A stretch of 56,560 nt of DNA, from NCBI GenBank assembly GCA_050184225.1, contig JBFXAN010000023.1, forward strand, positions 1 through 56,560, read 5' to 3'. The stretch comes from JBFXAN01 sp050184225. Its GTDB lineage: Bacteria; Chloroflexota; Dehalococcoidia; CAUJGQ01. The notes below the pieces were generated by a model. The model was not told the origin of the DNA. It saw only the letters and a list, made by a program, of their open reading frames with translations, and ran no database searches. A program made the position numbers and the translations under genes. The first letter of the stretch is position 1; every line of letters starts with the position of its first letter. This document shows, piece by piece, positions 41,891-50,466 of the stretch.

Positions 41891-42451
41891 ATGCCCTCCC
41901 TCCTCAAGCGATGGCGTCTGACCGTAGACGACTACCACCGCATGGCGAAGGCGGGCATCCTCCATGAGGACGACCGCGTCGAGCTGATCGAGGGTGAGCT
42001 AATCGAGATGGCCACGATCGGGAGCTACCACTTCACCAGCGTCAACAATCTAAACCAGGAGTTCAGCGGACGCTCGAGTGGCCGATTTATCGTAAGTGTT
42101 CAGAATCCCGTGCGTGTATCGCGTCACTCAGAACCGCGACCTGATATCGCCCTGCTCCGTCCGCGTGCCGACAAGTATGCGGGCGGACTCCCCGGTCCTG
42201 AAGACGTGTTGCTGATCGTGGAAGTGTCAGACCCCACCGTCGCCGCTGACCGAAGAGTCAAGCTTCCACTGTACGCCGCGGCCGGCATCCCCGAGGCCTG
42301 GCTGGTCAACATTCCCCGCCGCTCCATTGAAGTGCATCGTGAGCCACGGGGCGGCCGGTATCAACAGGTGACGGTCTTCCGGAAAGGAGAGCGCATTGCA
42401 CTGCTCCTGCTCCTGGACGTGACGGTCGCCGTGGAGGACATTCTGCCGTAG
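41891..42451 (+). CDS. Uma2/DUF820 family (restriction endonuclease-like fold) protein
   Basis: A 186-residue protein. The Uma2 pattern is LTVDDYHRMAKAGILHEDDR, VELIEGELIEM, then SEPRPDIALLRPRADKY (Asp of PD motif), DVLLIVEVSDPTVAADR (ExK-like strand) and AAAGIPEAWLVNIPRRSIEV. The fold is related to PD-(D/E)XK nucleases, but the cellular role of the family is unsettled. GAAAGGAG lies 10 bases upstream of the ATG. Often present in many copies in Chloroflexi and cyanobacteria. Confidence 0.9.
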   Translation: MPSLLKRWRLTVDDYHRMAKAGILHEDDRVELIEGELIEMATIGSYHFTSVNNLNQEFSGRSSGRFIVSVQNPVRVSRHSEPRPDIALLRPRADKYAGGLPGPEDVLLIVEVSDPTVAADRRVKLPLYAAAGIPEAWLVNIPRRSIEVHREPRGGRYQQVTVFRKGERIALLLLLDVTVAVEDILP

Positions 42452-42601
42452 TTTTCGATGCCGCCGCGCTCCCCAAGTTCTTCGCCGGATCTACTAGTCT
42501 GTAACGTACCCCGCGTTAGAATTATCACAAGCAGGGCGATCGCGCCCCGTCCCTGCCGCCCAACGCACGGGGACACGGTTCAACCAATTCCAGACAGGAC
42601 T

Positions 42602-42639
42602 CCCCCTTCCCTGCGAGGGAAGGGGGCCGGGGGGATAGG
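42602..42639. repeat. REP-like palindrome directly before etfB
   Basis: CCCCCTTCCCT, three bases, AGGGAAGGGGG, then CCGGGGGGATAGG. The hairpin and tail match the palindrome inside valS (same CCGGGGGG tail after a G-run). The tail lies 6 bases before the ATG of etfB and supplies the only Shine-Dalgarno-like sequence there. Part of a dispersed family. Confidence 0.75.
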
Positions 42640-42644
42640 TCCGC

Positions 42645-43442
42645 ATGAACATCATCGTCTGCGTCAAGCAAATTCCTGATCCGGAGACGCCGGCAACCGC
42701 GTTCAAGGTCGACGAAGCGGCGAAGAAGGTGATCCCGGCGCAGGGTATCGCGCCCGTGATCAGCCCGTACGATGTCCAGGCCGTCGAGGCCGCGCTCCGC
42801 ATCCGCGACGCCAAGGGCGAGGGCAAGATCACGATCCTCAGCATCGGCCCGGCCAGCGCCCGCGACGTGATCAAGCATGCGCTGGCGATGGGCGCCGACG
42901 AGGGCGTACTCGTCGACGACCCGGCGCTCTATGACAACCCTGATCCTTTCGTCACGGCGCAGGTGCTCACCGCCGCGATCCAGAAGATCGGCGACTACAA
43001 CCTGATCCTCTGCGGCCGCGCCGCCGCCGACTGGGACTACGGCATCGCGCCGTCCGGTATCGCCGAGACGCTCAACCTGCCCTGTGTCACCGTGGCGAAG
43101 AAGATCGAAGCCGTCAACGGCACCGTCAAGGTCGACAAGGTGCTCGCCGACGGCTTCGAAACCGTCGAGGCCCAAGCTCCGTGCGTGGTCACGGTCTCGA
43201 ACGAGTTCGGTGACCCGCGCTATCCACAGCTCCGCCAGATCATGGCGGCGGCACGCAAACAGGTCGATGTCTGGACGCTCGCGGACCTCGGTCTCAGCCC
43301 CGACCAGTTGCAGCGCCGGATCACGATCGAGAAACTCTATGTCCCGGTGAAGCAGTCGAACGTCGAGATCATCGAGGGCGATTCGGCGGAGGAGCAGGCG
43401 GCGAACCTTGCGAAGAAACTACGTGACGCGCGCCTGATCTAG
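42645..43442 (+). CDS. etfB: Electron transfer flavoprotein, beta subunit
   Basis: A 265-residue ETF beta subunit that binds AMP or FAD and pairs with EtfA to carry electrons from acyl-CoA dehydrogenases. Family features: MNIIVCVKQIPDPE, ISPYDVQAVEAALRI, ALAMGADEGVLVDDP, LILCGRAAADWDYGIAPSGI and the C-terminal PCVVTVSNEFGDPRYP. The start is fixed by the family and by G-rich sequence of the preceding palindrome. Separated from etfA only by a glycine-zipper peptide gene. Confidence 0.96.
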   Translation: MNIIVCVKQIPDPETPATAFKVDEAAKKVIPAQGIAPVISPYDVQAVEAALRIRDAKGEGKITILSIGPASARDVIKHALAMGADEGVLVDDPALYDNPDPFVTAQVLTAAIQKIGDYNLILCGRAAADWDYGIAPSGIAETLNLPCVTVAKKIEAVNGTVKVDKVLADGFETVEAQAPCVVTVSNEFGDPRYPQLRQIMAAARKQVDVWTLADLGLSPDQLQRRITIEKLYVPVKQSNVEIIEGDSAEEQAANLAKKLRDARLI

Positions 43443-43443
43443 G

Positions 43444-43596
43444 GTGCAAAGCGACAAGCTCGGTATCGGCATCGCGATCGGCGTCGGTATCGGGGCCGCC
43501 CTCGGTGCGGTCATGGACAACGTCGCGTTGGGCATTGGTATTGGCGTCGCGATCGGTATCGCCATCGGCACCGCCCTGGGCAGAGAACGACAATAG
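43444..43596 (+). CDS. 50-residue glycine-zipper membrane peptide
   Basis: From a GTG one base after the etfB stop: VQSDKLGIGIAIGVGIGAAL, then GAVMDNVALGIGIGVAIGIA and IGTALGRERQ, ending at TAG 43594-43596. Two hydrophobic Gly-zipper stretches (GxGxxxGxGxGxxxG) flank a short polar turn, which suggests a helical hairpin that packs in a membrane. Small proteins of this pattern occur in many bacteria; function unknown. It lies between etfB and etfA and may have an ATG-less weak start; no strong ribosome binding site was seen. Confidence 0.6.
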   Translation: MQSDKLGIGIAIGVGIGAALGAVMDNVALGIGIGVAIGIAIGTALGRERQ

Positions 43597-43654
43597 GACG
43601 AAACCCGCTGTCGATGGCAAATGTCCCGACGGCGCCTCGAAATGGGGGAAGAAA

Positions 43655-44635
43655 ATGGCTGAAGGTGTGTTGGTCATCGGCGAGATTCAGGATGGCGCCC
43701 TCGTCGGCATCACCCAGGAGATGCTGGGCGCGGGCCGGCGGATTGCGGAGGCGCAGGGTGGATTGGTGAACTTGGCGTTGTTCGGTGAAGGCGCCGAGAC
43801 GCTGGCCCAGGAAGGGATCGTGGCCGGCGCTGATCTCGTCTACACCGAAGACAACGCCGCGCTGAATGACTACCTGCCGGAGCGCTGGCTGGCGGCGGCG
43901 CAGACCGCGATCGACTTTGCCGACCCGGCGGTAGTGCTGATCGGCACGACCACGGCCGGCCGTGACCTCGCGCCGCGCCTGGCCTTCCGGCTGAACACCG
44001 GCCTTGCCGTCGATATCCTTTCCTACGAGGTCGATGGTGAGAAGGTCCGCTGGACGCGCCCCTGTTACGGCGGCGCCGCCCGTGCCGAAGTCGTGATCAA
44101 CGGCATGCCCCAGATCGCGACCGTCCGCTCGAAGTCGCAGGAGCCGCTGGAGCCGGATGCGAGCCGGAGCGGTGATACGATCCCGCTGGCGGTCGAGTTG
44201 CCCGCCGACGAGCGCGAGAAAATCCTCTCCAAGGAGATCGAGGAGAAGGAAGGCATTCAGCTCGAAGACGCCGATGTCGTCGTCTCCGGCGGTCGCGGCC
44301 TCGGCGGACCGGAGGGCTTCCAGGTCGTCGAGGAGCTGGCGTCCGTCCTCGGCGGCGCAGTCGGCGCCAGCCGCGCCGCCTGCGACCTCGGCTGGTATCC
44401 GCCCTCGCAGCAGGTTGGACTCACCGGCAAGACGATCAGCCCGGATGTCTATATCGCCATCGCAATCTCCGGCGCGAGCCAGCACATGTCAGGCATGGCC
44501 GGCTCCAAGAACATCATCTCGGTCAACAAGGATCCGGACTCCAATATGGTGAAGTCCTCGCGCTACGCGATCATCGGCGACTACAAGCAGGTGGTACCTG
44601 CTCTGATCAGTGAGATCAAGAAGCTCAAGTCGTAG
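43655..44635 (+). CDS. etfA: Electron transfer flavoprotein, alpha subunit
   Basis: A 326-residue ETF alpha subunit, FAD-binding partner of EtfB. The FAD domain is clear: VVSGGRGLGGPEGFQVVEEL, ASRAACDLGWYPPSQQVGLT, KTISPDVYIAIAISGASQHM and SGMAGSKNIISVNKDPDSNM. ATG at 43655 has GGGGGAAG 4-11 bases upstream; the frame is open further but has no family sequence. Last gene of the ETF unit, followed by a hairpin terminator. Confidence 0.96.
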   Translation: MAEGVLVIGEIQDGALVGITQEMLGAGRRIAEAQGGLVNLALFGEGAETLAQEGIVAGADLVYTEDNAALNDYLPERWLAAAQTAIDFADPAVVLIGTTTAGRDLAPRLAFRLNTGLAVDILSYEVDGEKVRWTRPCYGGAARAEVVINGMPQIATVRSKSQEPLEPDASRSGDTIPLAVELPADEREKILSKEIEEKEGIQLEDADVVVSGGRGLGGPEGFQVVEELASVLGGAVGASRAACDLGWYPPSQQVGLTGKTISPDVYIAIAISGASQHMSGMAGSKNIISVNKDPDSNMVKSSRYAIIGDYKQVVPALISEIKKLKS

Positions 44636-44661
44636 GCACGAGTTCACGACTGTTGTAGAAC

Positions 44662-44690
44662 CAGACGCCGGCCGCCGCTGCCGGCGTCTG
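44662..44690 (+). terminator. Intrinsic-terminator-like hairpin after etfA
   Basis: CAGACGCCGGC and GCCGGCGTCTG form an 11-bp perfect stem with a 7-base loop, followed by the pyrimidine-rich TCTCTTCCCT. It lies 27 bases past the etfA stop. Confidence 0.7.
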
Positions 44691-44712
44691 TCTCTTCCCT
44701 GGCTGGAGTACT

Positions 44713-45528
44713 GTGGCTGACGTAGGAGATCTGTCCGTCACTGGGCTATTTCGCTACCCGATCAAGTCGTGCGGCGGCGTTGCGCTCGCAGAAGCTTCCG
44801 TCGGAAGCCGCGGCATCATCTATGACCGCGAGTTCATGGTCGTCGATGCGACCACCGGGTTGTTCCTGACGCAGCGAGAGATTCCCCGCATGGCCCTGAT
44901 CCGGCCGAGTGTGGAAGACGATCGGCTTTGTCTCGACGCGCCCGGAATGTCTCACCTGTCCGTAAACCCAATCCGTCACGGATCGGCTCGTAGCGTGATC
45001 GTCTGGCATGATCGGTGTCCGGCGGTCGATCAAGACCCGGAGGCCGCGGGCTGGCTGAGCGACTTTCTGAAGACGGATTGCCGTCTCGTGCGCATGGCGG
45101 AGGAGCATGTTCGCCGCGTCGATCGGCGCTACGCGGTCAATGTCGGCGACCAAGTGGGCTTCGCCGACGGCTATCCGTTCCTCCTAATCTCGGAGGAGTC
45201 ACTGGCCGATCTCAATGCCCAGCTGTCCTCCCCACTCCCGATGAACCGCTTCCGGCCCAACATCGTCGTGTCGGGTGGCGGTGCGCCCTATCTTGAGGAC
45301 CAGTGGCGGCAGATCCGGATCGGTGCCATCGACTTTCATCTGGTCAAGGCGTGTGCCCGCTGCGTCATTACGACTACTGATCAAGCAACCGGTGAGCGGG
45401 GCAAGGAACCGCTGACCACGCTGGCTGGCTACCGGCGGTCAAGGCGCGGCGTCCTCTTTGGCCAGAACATGGTCCACAGTGGTCCGGGAACGATCCGGTG
45501 CGGCGATCCGGTCGAGGTACTTGCCTGA
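44713..45528 (+). CDS. MOSC domain protein with N-terminal beta-barrel domain
   Basis: A 271-residue protein of the YcbX/mARC type. The N-terminal MOSC_N barrel holds VTGLFRYPIKSCGGVALAEA and IIYDREFMVVDATTG. The C-terminal MOSC domain holds MNRFRPNIVVSGGGAPYLED, then FHLVKACARCVITTTDQATG with the likely Mo-ligand Cys. Such proteins bind molybdenum cofactor and may reduce N-hydroxylated compounds. GTG start at 44713 with TGGAG 4 bases upstream. Confidence 0.92.
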   Translation: MADVGDLSVTGLFRYPIKSCGGVALAEASVGSRGIIYDREFMVVDATTGLFLTQREIPRMALIRPSVEDDRLCLDAPGMSHLSVNPIRHGSARSVIVWHDRCPAVDQDPEAAGWLSDFLKTDCRLVRMAEEHVRRVDRRYAVNVGDQVGFADGYPFLLISEESLADLNAQLSSPLPMNRFRPNIVVSGGGAPYLEDQWRQIRIGAIDFHLVKACARCVITTTDQATGERGKEPLTTLAGYRRSRRGVLFGQNMVHSGPGTIRCGDPVEVLA

Positions 45529-45823
45529 CGCTGCGGCCCTATCGCTACGTGTCGTACACGGGTCGCCGCTGGAACCCCCCGATGACGCCCCGGCCACGCG
45601 CGCCGCGAGCGGACACCGCTCGGGTTCGTACGCCCGAAGCATCTCCGTCGCGGGTGAAAGGGCATCCAGGCGGGTCGTTGTCATACGCACCTCCACGCCC
45701 ACGTTGGCGGACCTTCGAGCGGTGACGTCTTAATCCCGGCGATGTCCACGTCAACTGACAATCGGCCAGGCGTCGACTGACTCGGCCTTGGGCACGGATC
45801 AAGGATTCACCAGGGGCGGACGC
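45529..45823. other. Intergenic stretch without a supported gene
   Basis: About 295 bases between the MOSC gene and the convergent Trm112-like gene. Open frames on both strands overlap the MOSC 3' end and have unnatural composition. No hairpin stands out. Confidence 0.4.
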
Positions 45824-46030
45824 CTACGCTTTCTCCTTCGCCATCTCCCGTTGCATTTCCGGCGGCAGGAGGTTCGGGATGCCGTCCTCGATCGGATACT
45901 TAAAGTCGAGCGCCTTGGAATAGAGGTAGCCGGTGATGATCTCACCGTCCTTCTCCTCCTCGACGTGCAGCTCCAGCGGCTGCTTGGTCATCGGGCAGAC
46001 GAGAATGTCCATCAGCTCGCGCTTCATCAT
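45824..46030 (-). CDS. Trm112-like protein
   Basis: A 68-residue protein matching the Trm112/UPF0434 family: MKRELMDILVCPMTKQPLEL, then GYLYSKALDFKYPIEDGIPN and LLPPEM. It has only the Cys of CPMTKQ where the bacterial family often has CP.CK, so zinc binding is doubtful. Relatives support methyltransferases. AAGGAG precedes the ATG by 6-7 bases. Confidence 0.9.
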   Translation of the reverse strand: MMKRELMDILVCPMTKQPLELHVEEEKDGEIITGYLYSKALDFKYPIEDGIPNLLPPEMQREMAKEKA

Positions 46031-46230
46031 TCACTCCTTGCGTTGCTCTTCCGCGATTATCGCAGGCCGTTCCATTGTGGCGCAGCGGGCCGGCCATGTC
46101 CGGCGCGCGGAGGCGACCGAACGTGTTCCGTACCTGAACCGATCCCCACCCACACATTCCCCTTAACGGCGGCACTGGTACAATCTCTCTGTCGCCGGGT
46201 ACACACCCGGCGATGGCATTCAGGTGAGAT

Positions 46231-46821
46231 ATGCGTGTTATCGGCTTGACAGGCGGAATCGCCGCGGGAAAGTCCACCGTTTCCGATGCGCTGCTCGAGT
46301 CCGGTGCAGCCGTGATCGATGCGGACAAGGTTGGTCACGAGGCGTACCTGCCCGGAACGGAAACACACCAGGCGCTTGTCGCCGCCTTCGGTGAAGAGAT
46401 CCTCGCCGACGACGGTCAGATCGACCGTCGGAAGTTGGGCGCGATCGTCTTTGCCGATCCGGCGCAGCGGCAGCGGCTCCAAGACATCGTCTGGCCGCGC
46501 ATGAAAGAGATGATGCGTGGCCGGCTGAAGCAGTTGGCTGCGGAGGATACCCAGGTCGCCGTGATCGAGGCCGCTGTATTGCTTGAAGCAGGCTGGCAGG
46601 ATCTGGTTGATGAAATCTGGGTGGTACAGGTGCCTGAAGCGGTCGCGATGCAGCGGTTGATGGAGCGCAATGGCTTCTCTGCCGAGGACGCCCAATCCCG
46701 TATCCGGGCGCAACTGAGCAATGAGGAACGCGTGCGCCAGGCCAGTGTCGTCATTGACAACACCGGTACGATCGAGGACGCCAAGGCGCGCGTACGCGCA
46801 TTGCTGGCAGGGAGCTCCTAG
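46231..46821 (+). CDS. coaE: Dephospho-CoA kinase
   Basis: A 196-residue P-loop kinase catalysing the last step of coenzyme A synthesis, phosphorylation of dephospho-CoA at the 3' position. Walker A is in VIGLTGGIAAGKSTVSDAL, followed by VIDADKVGHEAY, VIEAAVLLEAGW (lid/CoA region) and VVQVPEAVAMQRLMERNGF. Full length and typical for the family. CAGGTGAG precedes the ATG. Confidence 0.95.
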   Translation: MRVIGLTGGIAAGKSTVSDALLESGAAVIDADKVGHEAYLPGTETHQALVAAFGEEILADDGQIDRRKLGAIVFADPAQRQRLQDIVWPRMKEMMRGRLKQLAAEDTQVAVIEAAVLLEAGWQDLVDEIWVVQVPEAVAMQRLMERNGFSAEDAQSRIRAQLSNEERVRQASVVIDNTGTIEDAKARVRALLAGSS

Positions 46822-46886
46822 CTGCTATCCGACGTAGGAATGGCAACGCAAAATCTGGAACCTGCAACGAAGAGCTGGTGAGTGTG

Positions 46887-47786
46887 ATGACGAGCAAGAC
46901 AGAGACTCGGGACGATTACCGCATCTACGCCGTCGAGGAATATGCGGCGACCGACGAGCCGTACTATGAATCGATCGGCGATGAAGAGGCGCTCTTCCGC
47001 GCGGCCTTCGAGCAGAAGATCCCGGTTCTCCTCAAAGGTCCAACCGGATGTGGCAAGACCCGGTTCGTCGAGCACATGGCGTATCAGCTTGGCCGGCCGT
47101 TGTCGGTAATCCGCAAGAGCGAGACCGCCAATGAGGACCTGTCGCCATCCGGTCTACCGGTCGTGACCGTTGCCTGCCATGAGGACCTCACCGCATCCGA
47201 TCTGGTTGGCCGGTTCCTGCTCGAAGGTGACGAGACCCGCTGGATGGATGGACCGCTCACCCGGGCCGTGAAGGCCGGCGCAATTTGCTATCTCGACGAA
47301 GTGGTTGAGGCGCGCAAGGATACGACCGTGCTGATCCACCCGCTGACCGACCACCGGCGCATCCTGCCGCTGGAGAAGCTCGGTCAGGTCGTCGAGGCCA
47401 GGGACGGCTTCCTCCTCGTGATCTCGTACAATCCTGGCTATCAGAGCGCGCTCAAAGACCTGAAGCACAGCACGCGCCAGCGTTTCATCGCGATCGAGTT
47501 CAACTATCCGCCGCGCGAACTGGAAGCGCGGATCATCGCACACGAGGCAGGCGTCGATCAGGCGATCGCGATCGACCTCGCCAAGCTCGGCGAGAAGGTG
47601 CGCAACCTGCGCGAGCACGGCCTTGGCGAGGGCGTCAGCACCCGGCTGCTGATCTACGCCGGCAAGCTGATCGCCAAGGGCATTCCCGCCCGCCGCGCCT
47701 GCCAGGTCGCCGTCGTCTGGGGCCTCACCGACGACGCCGAAGTCCAGCGCAGCATCGAAGAGGTCGTCTCTTCCATCTTTGAGTAG
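46887..47786 (+). CDS. MoxR-related AAA+ ATPase, CbbQ/NirQ/NorQ type
   Basis: A 299-residue AAA+ ATPase. Walker A is in IPVLLKGPTGCGKTRFVEHM, and Walker B-like ICYLDEVVEARKDTTVLIHP; the rest of the core is FLLEGDETRWMDGPLTRAVK, ISYNPGYQSALKDLKHSTRQ (sensor 1) and RFIAIEFNYPP. The C-terminal CbbQ domain follows. Such ATPases activate rubisco or NO reductase together with a von Willebrand partner (CbbO/NorD); no such partner is visible in the window. ATG at 46887 or GTG at 46878 could be the start. Ends 6 bases from the convergent regulator gene. Confidence 0.9.
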   Translation: MTSKTETRDDYRIYAVEEYAATDEPYYESIGDEEALFRAAFEQKIPVLLKGPTGCGKTRFVEHMAYQLGRPLSVIRKSETANEDLSPSGLPVVTVACHEDLTASDLVGRFLLEGDETRWMDGPLTRAVKAGAICYLDEVVEARKDTTVLIHPLTDHRRILPLEKLGQVVEARDGFLLVISYNPGYQSALKDLKHSTRQRFIAIEFNYPPRELEARIIAHEAGVDQAIAIDLAKLGEKVRNLREHGLGEGVSTRLLIYAGKLIAKGIPARRACQVAVVWGLTDDAEVQRSIEEVVSSIFE

Positions 47787-47792
47787 CGCGGT

Positions 47793-50198
47793 TCATGGCG
47801 CACTGGTCGAAGTGTGTGCGGCCGGGCGCGGTTCCGCGAGCGCCAGATCGACGGCTGTGTCGACGCCCAGGGCACGACCCTCGGCCTCGGCAGCGGCGAA
47901 GCCGTCGCCGCCCAATGCCTCCTGGACCAGCGGAACCAGCCGGCTGTACTCCTCTTCGAATTGGGCGATGCGCGGGGAGCCGATCTCCGCGCGCAGTTCC
48001 GCGGACGCGCCGAGTAGCCACGCCGCGCGCTGATGATTCCGGCGTGCGGCGGCGACCGCGGCCAGTCCCTCGATGGCGCAGGCCATTGGCTCCCGGGCAT
48101 TCACTTCGTGGGTCAGTTGTAGCGCCTCCCGGTGGCGAGCCTCAGCCTCGCGGATGTCGCCTTGCCGAATCGCCACGATGCCGAGGTTGTTGAGCTGCAA
48201 GGCGATATCGATCGGGGACTTGCCCATCCGCGCCACCGCCAGGCTCGCGTCCAGCAGCCGGCGCGCCGTAGCATGGTCGCCCTGATCTTCGGCCACCCAC
48301 CCCAGCACACCAAGGGCCAGCCGTTCACCCCAAGGGTCGGGAGACTCGGCATAAATGGCCAGCGCCTCCTCGCATGCCTGGCGTGCGGTCGTCCAGTCGC
48401 GATCGTGCCGGGCGAGCATGCCCAGCACCGCGAGGCTGCTCGCCAGACCACGACGATTGCCGTCGGTGCGCCACAGTGCCACGCTCGCCTCGATGTATGC
48501 CCGTGCTTCTATGTGATCGTGCTGAATGTCCGCGAGGTTGGCGGCGGCGAACAGCACCGCCGCCCGCAGCGCCGGCGCTGCGTCCGGGGCGGCTGCCAGC
48601 GCGCGGGCGCACCACTCACGCCCCTCGTGGTAGTAACCCTTGATATACCAGAACGTCGTCAGGGCTGCGCAGAGCCGAAGCGCCGGCTCGGCTTCATTGG
48701 CGACCAGCGACCATCCGAACGCCGCCCGCAGATTGTAGTGCTCCAACTCCAGCCGCCGCACCCACTCGGCCTGTGCCGGCCCCACCATCCCGCGGCGCGC
48801 TGCCCGCGCCAGTTGCAGCATGTACTCCGCGTGGGCGCGCTGAATGTTGGGCTGCTCTTCGTCTGCCGCGAGTTGTTCTAGTCCGTACTCGCGGACGGTT
48901 TCGAGCATGGTAAAGCGTGACTCGCCGGCGGCCCCCGCCACCTGCCGCAGGAGACTGTGCTCGTCGAGTGATCCGAGTCCGTTCAGCACGTCGAAACCGT
49001 GGCGTCCTCCGGCGTCGCAGACCGCTTCCGCCGCCGCCAGCGTGCAGCCGCCCACGAAGACGGCGAGCCGCCGGAACAGCGCCTGCTCCAATGGGGCGAG
49101 CAGGTGATAACTCCAGGCGATCGTGTCTCGCAAGGTCCGCTGTCGAGCGGGGAGGTCACGCGCGCCACCGGTCAGCAGTGGCAGCCGGCGGTCGAGCCGC
49201 GCCAGCAGCGCCTTGGGCGAGAGGATTCGGACCCGCGCCGCTGCAAGCTCGAGCGCGAGCGGTAGGCCGTCCAGTCGGGCGCAGATCGCCGCCACCGCCG
49301 CCGCGTTGTCTCCCGTCAGAGAGAATGCCGGGTTCGCTGCCTGCGCACGTTGAACGAAGAGGGCCACCGCCGGAACCCCCGACAGTGCCACCGGATCGGA
49401 GACCTGTGCCGGTTCCGGCAGCGGGAGGGGTGGCACGGCATACTCTCGCTCTCCCGATACTCGTAGTGCCGCCCGGCTGGTGACGAGCACTGTCAATTCC
49501 GGACAGTTCCGCAGCAGTAACGCAAGCAGTGGTGCTCCCTCCACAACCTGCTCGAAGTTGTCGAGCAGGAGCAGCACGCGCCGGCCGTTCAGGTAGTCGC
49601 CGAGTGCCTCGGCCGGCGGCCGGCTCCTGTGCTCGCGCACGCCGAGCGCCTCGACGATCATCCCCGCGACCAGACCGGGGTCGGTGAGGGGCGACAGGTC
49701 CACGAACCAGGCGCCGTCCGGATAGCTTGCCCGGACGTGTTCGGCCGCGGTGATCGCCAATCGCGTCTTCCCTGAGCCGCCGGGACCGGTGAGTGTCAGA
49801 AACCGCGTGCCGCCGGCCAGCATCAGTGCCACCGCCGCGACCTCGCGCTCACGGCCGACGAAGCTGGTGAGCGGCGCCGGGATATTGCCGGGCGGGGCGC
49901 CCGTGTGGGTCGGCTGCGCGGCTGCCGGCCTGGGCATAGGAACTTGGGACGTGCCGGCACGCGCGGTGCCGTGGGCCAGCTCGGCCAGTTCTGTCCGTTC
50001 AGCCTCGGACAGGCTGAGTGCGTCTGCCAGGGCACGGGCGGTATGGGGGTAGAGGCGGCGGCGGCGGCCCCGCTCCAATGCTCCGACGCTGTCGGGAGAC
50101 AGACCCGCACACTCGGCCAGTGCCTCCTGGGTTAGTCCTGCCCGCAGCCGCAACCGCCGCACGAACTCGGCGAGCGTCATCTCTCTGCCATCCGCCAT
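47793..50198 (-). CDS. Large regulator: XRE HTH, NB-ARC ATPase, TPR repeats
   Basis: An 801-residue signalling ATPase of the AfsR-like group. The N-terminal XRE HTH spans about residues 5-65 (LAEFVRRLRLRAGLTQEALA, LSPDSVGALERGRRRRLYPH). The ATPase follows with NIPAPLTSFVGREREVAAVA, Walker A TGPGGSGKTRLAIT (about 141), RRVLLLLDNFEQVV and DGLPLALELAAARVR. The C-terminal half is TPR-like (ALRAAVLFAAANLADIQHDH; DIREAEARHREALQLTHEVN). It probably binds DNA when an unknown ligand or ATP state is sensed. Start at ATG 50198; upstream in-frame codons have low-quality sequence. Related to the partial gene at the left edge. Confidence 0.93.
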   Translation of the reverse strand: MADGREMTLAEFVRRLRLRAGLTQEALAECAGLSPDSVGALERGRRRRLYPHTARALADALSLSEAERTELAELAHGTARAGTSQVPMPRPAAAQPTHTGAPPGNIPAPLTSFVGREREVAAVALMLAGGTRFLTLTGPGGSGKTRLAITAAEHVRASYPDGAWFVDLSPLTDPGLVAGMIVEALGVREHRSRPPAEALGDYLNGRRVLLLLDNFEQVVEGAPLLALLLRNCPELTVLVTSRAALRVSGEREYAVPPLPLPEPAQVSDPVALSGVPAVALFVQRAQAANPAFSLTGDNAAAVAAICARLDGLPLALELAAARVRILSPKALLARLDRRLPLLTGGARDLPARQRTLRDTIAWSYHLLAPLEQALFRRLAVFVGGCTLAAAEAVCDAGGRHGFDVLNGLGSLDEHSLLRQVAGAAGESRFTMLETVREYGLEQLAADEEQPNIQRAHAEYMLQLARAARRGMVGPAQAEWVRRLELEHYNLRAAFGWSLVANEAEPALRLCAALTTFWYIKGYYHEGREWCARALAAAPDAAPALRAAVLFAAANLADIQHDHIEARAYIEASVALWRTDGNRRGLASSLAVLGMLARHDRDWTTARQACEEALAIYAESPDPWGERLALGVLGWVAEDQGDHATARRLLDASLAVARMGKSPIDIALQLNNLGIVAIRQGDIREAEARHREALQLTHEVNAREPMACAIEGLAAVAAARRNHQRAAWLLGASAELRAEIGSPRIAQFEEEYSRLVPLVQEALGGDGFAAAEAEGRALGVDTAVDLALAEPRPAAHTSTSAP

Positions 50199-50466
50199 GA
50201 GCCACGCCCTCAACCAGGCGGTGGACCCGGCGCATCGGCGCTCATCCACCACCGTTTGGGGCGACCTTCCTGCATCCTCGCCCGTATGATACGGCACCGC
50301 TTTCTTCGAACGCAGCGGCCGTGACACCGCGATCCCTGCCCGCCCCAACGGAACGGTAGGAGAAGTCACCGGAAAGTCTACGGGTAGTCGCCGTGGGAAT
50401 CGTGACCGTAGCGCGGCACCATTTCAACGATTCCAATAGGCACTAGGCCAGAGGAGGCGGAGAACG

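Noticed and set aside
43444..43596. Possibility that the glycine-zipper stretch is the N-terminal extension of EtfA
   Set aside because: It is in a different frame from etfA, ends with its own TAG, and EtfA starts with a proper ribosome binding site at 43655.
45439..45702. A minus-strand frame overlapping the end of the MOSC gene
   Set aside because: Most of it is antisense to the MOSC domain. The non-overlapping part is too short to support.
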